A stretch of DNA of 64,000 nucleotides from Vicia villosa (Eukaryota > Streptophyta > Magnoliopsida > Fabales > Fabaceae), in assembly GCF_029867415.1 (NCBI RefSeq), contig NC_081183.1, positions 190,991,563 to 191,055,562 on the forward strand. Reading direction: 5' to 3'. The notes beneath the pieces are model-generated. The model saw only the letters and a list, made by a program, of their open reading frames with translations. It did not search any database and was not told where the DNA came from. The translations under genes were made by a program, and so were the position numbers. Shown here one piece after another: positions 1 through 12,289 of this stretch; position 1 is the first letter of the stretch; each line of letters starts with the position of its first letter.

Positions 1-529
1 ATCACCATTGTAGTTTGTACATGCTAAAAAAGTAGTACATATGTGTGGTACCATTATGCTGGTAGGGGTAGTTAGAGACTTTAGAATTTGCAGTGGTTTA
101 GGGCAAGTTTACGGTGGTAAGAGGCTTTGTTTTGAGGTGTCTTATGTCGGGTGAGCAATCTTACGAGGGTGAGAAACTCTGTATTTTATAGGTATTTCAT
201 AGTGAACTCTGAATATCTCTCTCAATCCTAAGGATGAGATATTTATAGACACTAATGGGCCTGGATTTAAGGACTTTTGAGTAGTAACCGCTCTACCTTA
301 ACTAGATAAGCTATTGACCGACTACTTTTTAAGGAATATATCACTTCATAGTTGACGTGTATGCACAATGATCATCATTAAGATATTAGTCATTCTTTGT
401 TCCGTGCGAAATAATTTGTCTTGAATCTTGATACACTTATTAACAAAAGTCTATTTAAAACTAGGTAAATCAAAGATTAAACATATATAAAATTTTACCC
501 TAAAAATAAAATAGAGACTACAATTATAA
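1..529. other. No gene seen; possible decayed LTR sequence
   Basis: No open reading frame of recognisable character lies here. The first 350 bases are less AT-rich than what follows and look like retroelement LTR or leader sequence, with a TATA-like stretch near 238-250. No termini or target duplication could be found. Confidence 0.3.
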
Positions 530-538
530 TTAGTTAAA

Positions 539-721
539 GAGAAAAAAGAGTATACACTGCCTGTATAAAATAATTTTATAATATCATCTAATCAGATACG
601 TGTATTCAACCAAATAACATTTTTAATTTAAAATTATTGATATGACATGACGGAATATTATAATTCTATTGGATAATTTTGTAAAACTAATTTATACTGA
701 CAGTGCATCATCTTTAATCTC
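539..721. mobile_element. Mutator-type MITE (183 bp)
   Basis: The two ends form an imperfect terminal inverted repeat of about 40 bp. The left end begins GAGAAAAAAGAGTATACACT and the reverse complement of the right end begins GAGATTAAAGATGATGCACT. The element is flanked by a perfect 9-bp direct repeat, TTAGTTAAA (530-538 and 722-730), the target-site length of Mutator-like elements. There is no coding capacity, so a transposase in trans is implied. Confidence 0.8.
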
Positions 722-730
722 TTAGTTAAA

Positions 731-2280
731 TATATAAAGGCAACAAATTGTTTATGTTGGTCCATAATCTTCATAATTTAATATTTTAAAACCAAACAAA
801 AGAGTGGGATAATCAAGATTACATAAGACATAAAAAGGATAAAAAAAATAATCAAAGGATAAAAAAATAATCAAAGGAAAAACAAATGGAAATAGAGAAT
901 CCAACAAACAAAAACTCGTAAGCATTGTTGTTTTGGTATCTCTGTAAAGAAGGGTAGAGGGAACATCATATCCAAGTGCACATGAGAAGGATACTCATAG
1001 TTTAGAGAAAGAAACACATGGAAGTAGAGAATCCAAGAAACAAAACTAGTTTTAAAAAATATAACCATAGATATTAAAATAATGATCTGATTCCTATTCT
1101 TAAAATATTGTACACTTTGGACACGTAAGTGTTTTTCATTTACACCTTTATTTTCTTGTTTCTCCCAAAAAAAACAAGTTAGCAAAAAACTATAGCTATG
1201 AACTTGCATTATTTAATTTAACTTTCTTGTTGGCAAATTAAGTTCATTTTTAAATAATTAAACCAAGGGAAAGCACTTGTTAATATATAATTGTCATGAT
1301 TTTAATTGACATTATGATTGAGGGCCATGGCCTCAGCTGGCTCACTAAGATCCTCCCATGTTTATATTAAGTTGGCATCTAATGATAATATTTAATTTCT
1401 CTCAAAAAGTAATATTTATTTAGTAGGTATGCTACTAAAGTTAATGATAATATTTATATTTCTCTCAAAAAGTAATATTTATTTAGTAGGTATGCTACTA
1501 AAGTTAGAGTTGATGGAAATTGGTTGTGACCAATTAATATTTTATTTAGATTTTTAATATTGACATTACATGTCAATTAAAGTTTATGAGAGGAAAAGCC
1601 CAGTGGTAGGTCGCTGGCTCAAACAAAATCAAAAGTTTGATAGGAATACAGCAAAATGATTTTATTTTACCTTGGAGGTTTGTGATTTGCATGAACAAAT
1701 TTTTAAAAAATGATTCTTTATTTATGTTTTTTGAAATAATTTTTTTATGAAATTTTGAAATAGTAAAAACTATTTTATTTTTTATAAATTAAGAAATTAT
1801 TTTTCACATCACTAAAAAAAATATAATTTATTGGAGATTATAACATAGGTAAAATCATATAATTTTTTAAAGAATATATTTAAAAAATATTTCTTTTAAT
1901 TATTTAAAATCATTTTTAATTTAAATATTTTTTAAAATTTTAATAAAAAATATAACAAAAAATAAAATATTTAAAATAATATTTTATGAAATACTGTTTA
2001 GATCAATTTTTGGTTTGATTTTTTTTAAAACACAAATATAAATACTATAAAAATCATTAAAAATACTCAACTAATACCCTAAATTGTATACTTTATCTCT
2101 AAAAAGGTTTAAGATATTAGAAATCTTTGAAAAGGAAACATAAACCTTATATGAAGAAGATAATGTTTATAATTATGTTGTTAATGAGACACTTGTAAAA
2201 AAAAAAGTGGGATAATATATAGTCTTTGTATGACTCTAATTTAGGGAATAGTAAATTATTCTTTTTCAATAGCTTCATAA
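731..2280. other. AT-rich intergenic DNA, no gene
   Basis: Apart from the tandem duplication at 1381-1505, I see only AT-rich sequence with many stops in all frames and homopolymer runs. Nothing coding or structured could be supported. Confidence 0.5.
1381..1505. repeat. Tandem duplication, two 62-63 bp copies
   Basis: Copy 1 (1381-1442) and copy 2 (1443-1505) both run from AATGATAATATTTA to GCTACTAAAGTT and differ mainly by one small insertion (TAATT versus TATATT). The near identity suggests a recent local duplication. No function is apparent. Confidence 0.85.
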
Positions 2281-4870
2281 GTTTGAAGTATAAGAAATTG
2301 ACTTTTATTTCAGATCACTTGAATGAATTTCAAGGGCTCTTTGATTAGATGTCAATAATGAGTATTAAATTTGATGATGAAATTTTTGGACTATTTCTAT
2401 TATGAACTTTACTAAAGTCTTTGGAAACATTTTAGGTATCTGTCACAAGTTCTCTCATGTAAGTGTTGTTTCTTTGAAAAATGACTAAGGGTGGTATTCT
2501 TAATGAGTATATGAGAAGGAAGGCACATGGTTTTTCATATCAAATCGAGGTACTTATCACTAAAAATAAGGGGATAATTCATAAAATGGAATCGAAGAGT
2601 GGTAGAGAGAATAAAAGAATCAAGTCCAAGCCGCAATACACGAATCCGGAGTGTCATTATTGTCACAAAATAGGACACATACGAAAGTATTGCTATTAGT
2701 GGAAAATGGATAACAGATGAAAGAGAGTAAGTCTAAACAAAGATATCATGAAGATCATGATGATTATCGTGTTACTACTACTAGTAATGATATTGTTATT
2801 TTACGTGATCATGAGTCTGTTAATTTTGTATCAGACGAGAGAATGTGGGTAGTTGACAATGGTGCTATATTGCATGTTAAATTATGATAGGATTTCTTCA
2901 CATCTTATACTTCTGGTGAATTTGAAGTGTTAAAAATGGGTAATAATGGTGTATATAAGGTCATTTGTGTTGGTGATGTTTTCTTTCAAACCAACATGGG
3001 AATGTAATTGTTGCTTAAAGGTGTCAAACATTCTCCAAATGCCCGCTTTAGTTTGATCTTTGTGCATTTACTTTATGATTATAGTTATGACAATCACTCT
3101 GGTTTTAGAAAGTGGAAGAAACTCGACAAATGTAACTTTGTTGTGGCTAGAGGGGAGAAGCTTTCCAAACTATATTAGACAAATCTTGGGTTGATAGGGA
3201 CATTGTGAATGCTATCGACATGTAAGTATCTTTGTGGCATCGAATACTTAGTCATAATATTAGTGAAAATTGGCTGAATGTTTTGGCCAAAAAAGATGTT
3301 CTTCCAAGATTAAAGAAAGCTAATTTGAAGAAGTGTTCTCATTTCATGGCTGGTAAATAGATTATAGTATACTTCAAAAGACATTCTCCCTCGAGGAAGT
3401 CAAAGTTGCTTCAATTAGTATATTCTAGTGTTTGTGGTCCATTGAAGGTAAAATCCTTTAACAATGCACTTTATTTTGTTGCCTTTATTGATGATTGTTC
3501 TAGAAAAAATATGGGTTTATGCCTTGAAGACAAAAGACCAAGTGTTGGAGAAATTCAAAGAATTCCATGTTTTAGTTGAGAGGCAGACAAGCGAGAAGCT
3601 GAAATGTGTCCGTTCTGACAATGGTGGTGAGTATTATGGACTGTTCCAGACACGGGATATTTATAAGAACTTGACTTATAGCATGTAATACTCATCTGGC
3701 CGAGCACTAGGCCGAGCACTAAGCTCTACCCAGCAAGCATGTAGTCCATCCGGGAACTGCATGTTAACAGAAGACGAGTACTAACCAGGAAGCCGAGCGT
3801 TACAAGTCATTATGGGTGGTTACAAACGTTACAGGTTATTAATAGGCAGTTATGGACGTTACAAAGGCCTTAATGACCATTAGACCAAATACTTGCCTAT
3901 ATATAGAGCCATCAGAGAATGGAAATGACAACCTAATCGATCACTCGACAACGACTTACACAAGGGCTCCCGTACAAGGGATAAACCAGACACCACTCTT
4001 GGAGCACGGTGCTTAGCCCACCGCTTCCAAATCCCTAAAGTTAGTCGAAAAACCATCTGGTCCCTAAGCTTTCCTCACCTACGAGGATACGCTCCCTAAA
4101 TCTAGTTTTTATACAAGAACATGGACCATTTGATTCCTATTGCAAGCAGTATGGTATTTCATATGACAAGACTCCACCTAAAAATCCTCAATTGAATGGT
4201 TTAGCATAGAGGATGGATCGAACACTAATTGAGAGAGTAAGATGTATGCTCTATGAAGCTAAGGTGCTCAATCATTATTGGCGTAAGACATTTTACACGA
4301 CGATGCATGTTCTTAATCTCACTCATATTGTGGCTTTGAACATTGAAGTTCTAGGCAAAATTTGGTTTGGAAAGAATGTCAGGTATGATCATTTGAGAGT
4401 CTTTGGTTGCAAAGTTTTTGTGCATATTCCAAATGATGAAAGATTCAAGTTGGATGCAAAGTCAAAACAATGTATCTTCATTGTCTATGTGTAAGATGAG
4501 TTTGGTTACAAGTTGTATGATTTTGTTGGGAAAAAGTTTATTCGAAGCCACAATGTGGTGTTCATGGAAGACCAAACCATTGAAGACATTGATAAGGTGG
4601 ATAAGACTACACCTAAGGAAGATATCATTTTGTCTAATACTGATCCAGTTCGGCTACCTAATCATAATCTGGATGTTATTTGTGGTGATGATTAGAATGG
4701 TGAACCATGTGATTATGTTGACGGTCAACAACTTGGAGACGAGGTGAATATTTCAACTAATGTTGATGAATGGGAGAATGATATGTCAGATGATGAGAAT
4801 CTTGGTGAAGCTCCATAATCATCTAAAGTTCAACTTATGAGGTATAATTCCGACGACTATGTAACTTGAG
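2281..4870 (+). pseudogene. Decayed Ty1-copia gag-protease-integrase fragment
   Basis: Conceptual translation in shifting frames shows a copia polyprotein. There is a gag tail with an intact CCHC zinc knuckle (CHYCHKIGHIRKYC, 2655-2696), a protease remnant near 2850-2880 (VDNGA), a pre-integrase region, then the integrase core with SDNGGEY (3615-3635) and the downstream integrase and linker region to about 4860. Many stops and frameshifts show it is long dead. Reverse transcriptase, RNase H and recognisable LTRs of its own are missing, so this is a 3'-truncated copy. Residue patterns resemble the TNT1/Tork lineage. The integrase is split by the solo LTR at 3642-4121. Confidence 0.85.
3642..4121. 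mobile_element. Solo LTR inserted in the copia integrase
   Basis: The 480-bp insert begins TGTTC and ends GAACA, a short inverted terminus of LTR type, and is flanked by the 5-bp duplication TGGAC (3637-3641 and 4122-4126). The integrase frame is continuous across the site when the insert and one TGGAC copy are ignored, which confirms the borders. No internal retrotransposon genes remain, so it is a product of LTR-LTR recombination. The family is probably gypsy or another LTR class, but this is not identified. Confidence 0.88.
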
Positions 4871-5119
4871 ATTCTTACGAATTTGAATTTTTTTTCTATC
4901 CGATGTATATTAGTCTGCCATTGTGTGTTAATTTTCCATCAAATATAAACTCCATAATTTATAAAATTAATGATATACTAGTGTTTTTTTATACTAACTA
5001 TAAACTTCAAAATCAATAATTTTTTTGAATAATAGTTTTTAAATGGTGATTCAAAATTTAGTGATTCAAAACATGCACTAATTCGTAATGAAAATGCATA
5101 TGAATGCCATTCATTTATA

Positions 5120-5324
5120 ATTAAAAAACCAAACATTACGATCCATCAACCATAAAATGCCCCACATATTTCTTCATCTCATCTCTCATTATAAAAGGTG
5201 AGATCCACCTTAGAGCATCTCCACGTAGCCTCCGAAAGTTGATCCTAAGCTCCTTCGAATTCAGGACCTCAAGGCGAGCGTACCCTTGAGACCCAAGCAC
5301 CCTCCCACTAGGCCAACCCCCTCG
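5120..5324 (-). mobile_element. Candidate tRNA-derived SINE
   Basis: Read on the minus strand, a short unit starts CGAGGGGGTTGG and contains TGGCCTAGTGG, an exact match to the pol III A-box pattern (TRGYNNARNGG). A degenerate B-box-like GGTCCTGAATTC follows some 50 bases later. It ends in a T-rich tail near 5120. Length, A/B-box order and lack of coding fit plant SINEs. No clear target duplication was found, so the borders are approximate. Confidence 0.6.
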
Positions 5325-5448
5325 GGTTATGTTTTTAATATTGAATAGATATATTTTGGTTAAAAATCTATTTTTTAATTGATTAAACAATGCTCACCTT
5401 ATTTTTTAATCTCGCAACCAATATCTCAGGAGTACTCGTTAATATTTC

Positions 5449-5452
<4 letters not shown>

Positions 5453-5510
<58 letters not shown>
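5453..5510. repeat. (TTA)n microsatellite
   Basis: An uninterrupted run of about 19 TTA/ATT triplets. Any poly-isoleucine reading frame across it is an artefact. Confidence 0.95.
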
Positions 5511-5512
<2 letters not shown>

Positions 5513-5737
5513 CATTGTCTTTATCAATTACGTATCTTATGAGACATGTGATTCTTATTTGAGACCGTTACATGACCTAAAGTAAAGTCAACTTCTTGAC
5601 TTAAAACATAGTCGATTTTTTAATACAATAATCTCGTCTATCAAATGTGTATACTCGAGGCAAATTGATCCATATGATTCATAAAAAATATAATGATTTA
5701 TAAACATTTAATAAGTTAAGTAACGACAAAATAATTA

Positions 5738-6560
5738 GGGTGTGTTTGATTTGAGGTGGAGCGAGGGGAGGGGAGGGGAGGGGAGGAGAGAGAATATTTA
5801 AAATGAAATGTGTTTGGTTCAATTTGTAGGAGGGGAGAGGAGGTGAGGGGAGCAAAATCCCTCTAAATGACATTTTTTGCGTTCCCCCGAATCGGGGGAT
5901 TCGGAGGAGAGGAGAGGGGAGGGGATCTGAGTTTTAATATTAATTAAATTAATATATTTACTAAAATATCCGCAATTTTATTTTATTATTATAAAAATAT
6001 TATTTTCTTTCATGTTTCTACTTTTCTTTTTGTGATTTTTTTTATCTATTGCTTCCAAGCCTTCCATCAACTTATTATAATTATTCTTCACCTTCAAATT
6101 ATTTTTTATTTTTCTACTTAATAAAAATTATAACTACTATAATTTTTTGTGTTTTATTATAATTTATTTTATGTATTCAAAAGCTGTTATCAACGCATAG
6201 TTTATTTTGTGTAGAGAGTTATAATACGAATCTAGTGTACTCAATTTTTTTAATATTATGGTATAAGTTATGACTTTTTAGTCACTCAGTTATACAAATA
6301 TTATTTTCAAAAAAATATTTATGAAATTTTTATAATTGAATATCATATCACTTATATAAAATTACAGGGATAAAATTGTAAATTATTATTCAAATCCCTC
6401 CCCTCCCCTCGTGAACCAAACATATTTTTAAACGAAATCCCTTCCCTCCCCTCCCCTTGTTTGAACCAAACATATATATAATTAAAAAAATCCCTCCTCT
6501 CCCCTTCCCTTCCCTTCATTAAAATCCCTCCCCTCCCCCTCATTTGAACCAAACAGACCC
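5738..6560. mobile_element. Tourist-like (PIF/Harbinger) MITE, 823 bp
   Basis: The left end starts GGGTGTGTTTGATTTGAGG. The right end is its imperfect reverse complement (...TTTGAACCAAACAGACCC). Both flanks carry TTA (5735-5737 and 6561-6563), the 3-bp target duplication of PIF/Harbinger elements. G-rich (GGGGAGG)n tracts follow the left end, and C-rich complements precede the right end. The GAACCAAAC terminal motif recurs inside at about 6412 and 6463, and TGTTTGGTTCAA near 5810. No transposase is encoded. Confidence 0.85.
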
Positions 6561-6699
6561 TTAAAGAAGAATAACACATTTTTTACAATATTAATGCATC
6601 ACATCATTGTTAGATTAATATAAATATTTACCTTTTATGAATATAAAACATTTAACACACACAATAAATAACAATTAAACTCTTTACCATATCACATAC

Positions 6700-6870
6700 G
6701 AGTAAAGATCCACTCCATTTCTTACACTCCATTTCTTTTCCATTATTATAGTTTTTTTTTGTATATTACACGTATTTCTAAGACATGTGACATATTCATT
6801 TAACTTTATGCACACAAAACTATAGTAATGAAAAAAAATTGAAGGTAAAAAATGAAGTGGATCCTTCCTC
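6700..6870. mobile_element. Mutator-type MITE (171 bp)
   Basis: The left end GAGTAAAGATCCACTCCATT matches the reverse complement of the right end, GAGGAAGGATCCACTTCATT, and the match continues inward to CATTATTATAGTTTT / CATTACTATAGTTTT. The flanks share an 8-of-9-bp duplication (ATCACATAC 6691-6699, GTCACATAC 6871-6879). It is non-coding and lies about 400 bp upstream of the cyclin start codon. Confidence 0.75.
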
Positions 6871-7080
6871 GTCACATACATAACATTTATCTATAAAAAA
6901 AACACAACTAAATTTAGTGAAACAAAGTAAAAACAATAGACTTATTTTAAAATTATGAATCAATTAAAATGGATGGAATCAAGCCGCAACTCCATTAATC
7001 ATCATCATTAGACCCACCCGCTCACTTTTAGACCCAACCAAAACCCCCAAATTCCAAACTCCAAAATCCACCAAAAGCAA

Positions 7081-7088
7081 GGCGGGAA
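7081..7088. promoter_or_regulatory. E2F-like site in the cyclin promoter
   Basis: GGCGGGAA is the reverse complement of TTCCCGCC, matching the plant E2F/DP consensus (TTSSCGSS-like). It lies about 190 bp before the cyclin ATG. Known A3 cyclins are induced around G1/S through E2F, so the position is meaningful. Binding is inferred only. Confidence 0.55.
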
Positions 7089-7275
7089 CCACGGCTCCAA
7101 AAAAATTTCGAACCACGCGCTTCCGCTTCAAAATTTCCCAAAACACCAAAAACTCACCGCAAAAAATTTTCAAAATCAATAACCCGCTTATGCTTCCTTT
7201 CATAAGCCTCTTTATTTCCTCTCTTTCCTCATTCACAGTTCTTTTCACTCTTCCATTTCCTTTCACACCCTCTCC

Positions 7276-9946
7276 ATGGCCGACCAAGATAACTCCACGC
7301 GCCGCCCTCAACGTGAAGCCAAGAAAAGAGCAGTAGCTGCACTATGCGAGCAACGAAAACGAAAGCGCGTTGCTCTTGGTGACATCACTAACGACGTCGT
7401 TTCAGAAACCGAGAGACTCGTTTCCGATACTCACAGTCACAGTCACCGGCAGAAGAAGAAGAGAAACACCGGTAACTCTCCGGTTCCGGAGAAACCGGAA
7501 GATCCTCAGTTGTGTGAACCCTATGTTTCTGATATTCACGACTACCTTCGTAATTTAGAGGTAATTTTTAATTATTAATTATAATTAAAATTGAAATTTC
7601 GTTAGGGTTTTCTTTTTCCCTAATTTGGGGCTTTTTGTAACAGTGTTATTTTTTTTGTTTGTTTAGGTTGATCCTAGTAAAAGGCCTTTACCTGATTATA
7701 TACAGAAAGTTCAGAGGGATATTAATGCGAATATGAGGGGTGTTCTTGTGGATTGGTTAGTTGAAGTTGCGGAAGAGTACAAGCTTGTTTCGGATACGCT
7801 TTATTTCTCTGTTTCGTACATAGATAGGTTTTTATCTTTGAATGATTTGAGTAGACAGAAGTTGCAATTGCTTGGGGTTTCTTCAATGTTGATTGCTTCG
7901 TAAGTTTTGATTTACTTTTTTTGTGTTTGTTGTTTTGATTTGTTGTTTGTTGTTTATGTTTTTGTTTATTAATTGTTTGATTTTGTTTGGAAGTAGAAAA
8001 TATGAGGAGATTAAGCCACCGGAAGTGGAGGATTTTTGTTACATTACTGATAATACGTATTCTAAGGAAGAGGTGATACTTTTTTTTTTTGTAGTTATGG
8101 ATTTTTTGTGTTTCTGTGTATTTGTTTATGGTTTGTTTGGTTATGGATCTTGGATCTTGCTGATTTTGGATGGTGTTTTTTTGTTTGTTTTTGTTTGATT
8201 GAAGGTTTTGAGTATGGAGGCTGAAATTTTGAAATCTTTGAAGTTTGAATTGGGTGGTCCTACGATAAAGACATTTCTAAGGCATGTGTGTTTTGTTGAT
8301 TATGTTTCTTCTTTTGTTGAATGGTTTTGTTGGTTTTTGCTAGTTGGGTAACTTTTTCTTTTTCTCTTTACAGAAGATTCATCACTAAAGTTGGGCAAGA
8401 GGGTGTTGATGTAAGTTATCTCATTCTTCAACCCATCTCATAAAAGTTATAGGTTATGACATGGATTTAGGTATGCGTGCGCCCATGTTCTATGGTTTGT
8501 ACTTTATAGTATGTGATTCTTGGTTTGGTGATGTACCTAAATGACGTATTGGCTTTTAACTTAAGGGTGTGCTCCCCGCCCAAGTGCTTACAGAATAGTA
8601 GCATCTAAGCTTGGGAAATAGTTAGTGAAAATAAGAGATGATGCAATAGTATATATAAATATAATGTTGAATTAGGGAGGGATTTATGATGTTATTTGGG
8701 AATGTAGTTATAACCTTTGAGCATTTGGGGGGATCTAGGATGGGTTGAAACCTTCTAGAGATAGGTGATCTATGATCTGTGTTCGACCTTATAGAGATAG
8801 GGGATCTACGCGGAAAGGATTCCCTCTAGTTTAATTTTCATTGGCGGTGGAGTAGTGCATATCTTTACCTTTTAAATACCAACTTCGTCTATTTATTTAT
8901 ATTTTATGTGGCTAAAAATTCATGGGAAAATCTTTTAACTGAAGGCAATCCATTCCCGAATCTAAGATTGGTGTTCAACCTTCCAGAGACAGTTTTTTCT
9001 AAAACTAACTCAAATAAAATTCCTATTTTATCTATAGACTAGGGGAACCCATTGAATTTTACTACCTCCTTTTAGGATATATTTTCTTAATTTGGTGGTA
9101 ATTGGATTTTCAAACACTAAAATGTTATCTGGATCAACCTAGCCACTACCACACAAATTATATTTGCCCTGTGCAATAGTGATCCCTTGAATTGAGTAGT
9201 CCCAAAGCTTGAAATCAATTTTACTTGCATTATTGCTCATTAAGTTAGGTAGACCCATACATAACCTATTTCCAAATTTGGGTGTGCCAATTTTGGAATC
9301 TTGAATGGTTTGCTTATTACTTTTACTCCTTTTTGCAGGCCTCTGAGTTGCAGTTTGAGTTCCTTTGCAGTTATCTTGCTGAGCTCAGTTTGTTGGATTA
9401 TAATTGTGTAAAGTTTTTGCCTTCTATGGTGGCTGCATCAGTTCTATTTCTAGCACGTTTCATGTTAAACCCAAAGACTCGACCTTGGGTAATGTTTTAA
9501 TTTGCGTGTACATCTATATTTGGTATTTGGGTTTGACTCAACTATTACTAAATTACTTGTCATCACATTACAGAATTCAGCCATCTATCAATGCACCAGT
9601 TATAAACCTGCTGATTTGAAGGAATGTGTTCTAAACATACATGACTTGTATCTTGGTAGGAAAGGTGCCACTTTGCAAGCTGTGAGAGACAAATACAAAC
9701 AACATAAGGTAATAATAATAATCCTACACACTTATTGCCAACCATTTTCCATCAAATTGTCTTGCCTTGTCTGAAGCTTTTTAAACAAGTGGGTTATTTA
9801 TTTCGTAGCACTTGACATAATTGGTATGGTAATGCTGATTTCTTTTGCCTTTGTTATTTTGATCACAGTTCAAATGCGTTGCAACAACACCCTCTCCACC
9901 AGAGATATCTCTTTCTTTCTTTGAATTTAGAGGGGCAGATACTTAG
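7276..9946 (+). CDS. CYCA3: A-type cyclin, CYCA3 class (8 exons)
   Basis: Regulatory subunit of cyclin-dependent kinase, expected nuclear and active around S phase. Exons: 7276-7560, 7667-7899, 7997-8072, 8205-8281, 8374-8410, 9339-9488, 9574-9708, 9869-9946. They sum to 1071 nt (356 aa plus TAG) with reading phase preserved at every junction, and the length is normal for CYCA3. A destruction box, RVALGDITN, is at residues 31-39 (RxxLxxIxN pattern) in a basic N-terminus. The A/B cyclin signature MRGVLVDWLVEVAEEYKL begins exon 2's cyclin_N fold, followed by KYEEIKPPEVEDFCYITDNTY, where exon 3 encodes the segment from K onward. Cyclin_C is in exons 6-8. Intron 4 (8282-8373) uses a GC donor (AAG|GCATGT). 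Exon 4 follows a less usual AAG acceptor. Intron 5 is about 930 bp. The first ATG sits in CCATGG context. The gene appears intact and functional. Confidence 0.95.
8282..8373 (+). other. GC-AG intron in the cyclin gene
   Basis: Only a break after CTAAG at 8281 keeps the conserved cyclin frame into exon 5 (…TFLR|RFITKVG). The intron then starts GCATGT and ends TTTACAG. A GT donor two codons later would shift the frame away from the cyclin sequence. GC-AG introns are a known minority class. Confidence 0.85.
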
Positions 9947-10690
9947 GCAACTGCAACTTGAATTTTTTTTATTATGGCACTTCTGTTTCAACAATCTGCA
10001 GAAGCATGTGGAAAATGGCCTTACTATTGTGAAGATTGAGGGGATATGCTGATGCTGATTTAGGGGGTACCATGAACTACTTAGGCATTTAATGTATCAA
10101 TAGCTGATTGATGGTTTTGCCATGAAATATAATTGCAATTAGTTTTAAATTAGGTTTTCTTTTTAATAGTGTAGAGATCTTTTGCAAATGTTAGGTCAAG
10201 GAGTTTTTGTTTTTTCATGTATAGAAAACTGGCATAGGTTTTCATTGCAAATTTGTAAGATGTCCTAGCTCTGATCTGCAGAAATCAAATTATCTTCTAA
10301 AAGTGTTGAATAGGTGACATTACCCCAGCTGGTTTTACTTTTATTTATTTATTTAAAGTTTCTTCTGTTGTTGGGGCCAAATTCATTTCCAAGTTATTTT
10401 TCTAAATTTAATTTAATACCTCGTTATCTCCATATGTGAATGTCTACAGAAATTTGGTTGCTCGTGTTGATTTAAAAGAGTTAACTTATCAGAGTGTCAT
10501 TCAAGAAGAGTGGTTCCTCTCTTGTGGTTTTTTTTAACGAAGACCGTCTGATCACTGGTGCACATCCTAACCTTTAATTGCAATGGCTTTTTTATTTATT
10601 AATTTATCCAAAGCACAAATGAATGAAGAGTTCATATACCCAGAAAATTTAAATTGCAGAGGATCTGTTCTCGTCATTTGTGGCATGATT
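9947..10690 (+). other. Cyclin 3' UTR and spacer, no gene
   Basis: The region after the cyclin stop is T-rich with no reading frame of note. The transcript end probably lies between 10100 and 10260. No clear poly(A) signal could be singled out. Confidence 0.5.
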
Positions 10691-11198
10691 TACTCTTTTC
10701 TTTTCTATTCTTTTCCAATCAATCTCCTTACCATTGACAAGTAGATAACAAATTTCATATGGGCATGTAATATTATTAGTAGGAAAATTGTCACTATGGC
10801 CTTAAAGATAGGAACGAAGCAGCAATGATTAAGTTTAGGTGGAAACTTCTTAGTTCTCAAAACCAATGGGCTTTCTTTTTTTTTTTTACAGAGTCATTAT
10901 GAAAACATGTTTTATTAAATGCCACATCCACTCTATTTTGGGAGAAATTAAAAGCAAAACTTCATATAGTACTTCTGGATGACTTGTTGGTAATGTGAGT
11001 TGTAATAATTTTTAGTTTGATTACTAATTAGGGGTCAGTCTTTCTACTGACTCTAACATGGTCTTCAATGCTAAGGTGAGAGATTTCATACTCATTGATC
11101 AATGACACATTTCTGCTTATATTATGCACACCATTCCTAATATGTGTAACATGTTTAGCAAGATAATAATTCCCAAGATTAAGTTTCCTGACAAATTT

Positions 11199-12035
<837 letters not shown>

Positions 12036-12139
12036 GTAAACGTGTTATCCAAAGTGACATTATTAATATATTTAACACTTTGGTTTTGTAGGAAGAATTT
12101 GAGGTTTCAAGATGATGCGTTTCACAAGTGTACGAAATA

Positions 12140-12285
12140 ATCCCTCCATTTCTATTTATAAGAAAATTTTAACTTCTTAGGTTCATTAAATAATTGATGT
12201 ATCTACCCTTCTTATAGTCCAAATACATCATTTATTCAATGAATCAAAAAAGTTAAAATTTGCTTCTAAATATGAATAGAGGGAG
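12140..12285. mobile_element. Stowaway MITE (146 bp)
   Basis: The left end ATCCCTCCATTTCTATTTAT and the reverse complement of the right end CTCCCTCTATTCATATTTAG are the typical Stowaway terminus. The inverted repeat continues through AAATTTTAACTT. The flanking dinucleotide TA is present at 12138-12139 and 12286-12287, as expected for Tc1/mariner targets. It is non-autonomous. Confidence 0.85.
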
Positions 12286-12289
12286 TATA

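Noticed and set aside
5280..5330. Possible tRNA gene on the minus strand
   Set aside because: A-box matches, but no cloverleaf, anticodon arm or intact T-loop/B-box could be formed. A SINE is the better reading.
6979..7311. Open minus-strand frame of 110 codons over the cyclin promoter and first codons
   Set aside because: It overlaps the start of the plus-strand cyclin exon 1, has low-complexity composition and no family resemblance. The cyclin frame explains the region.
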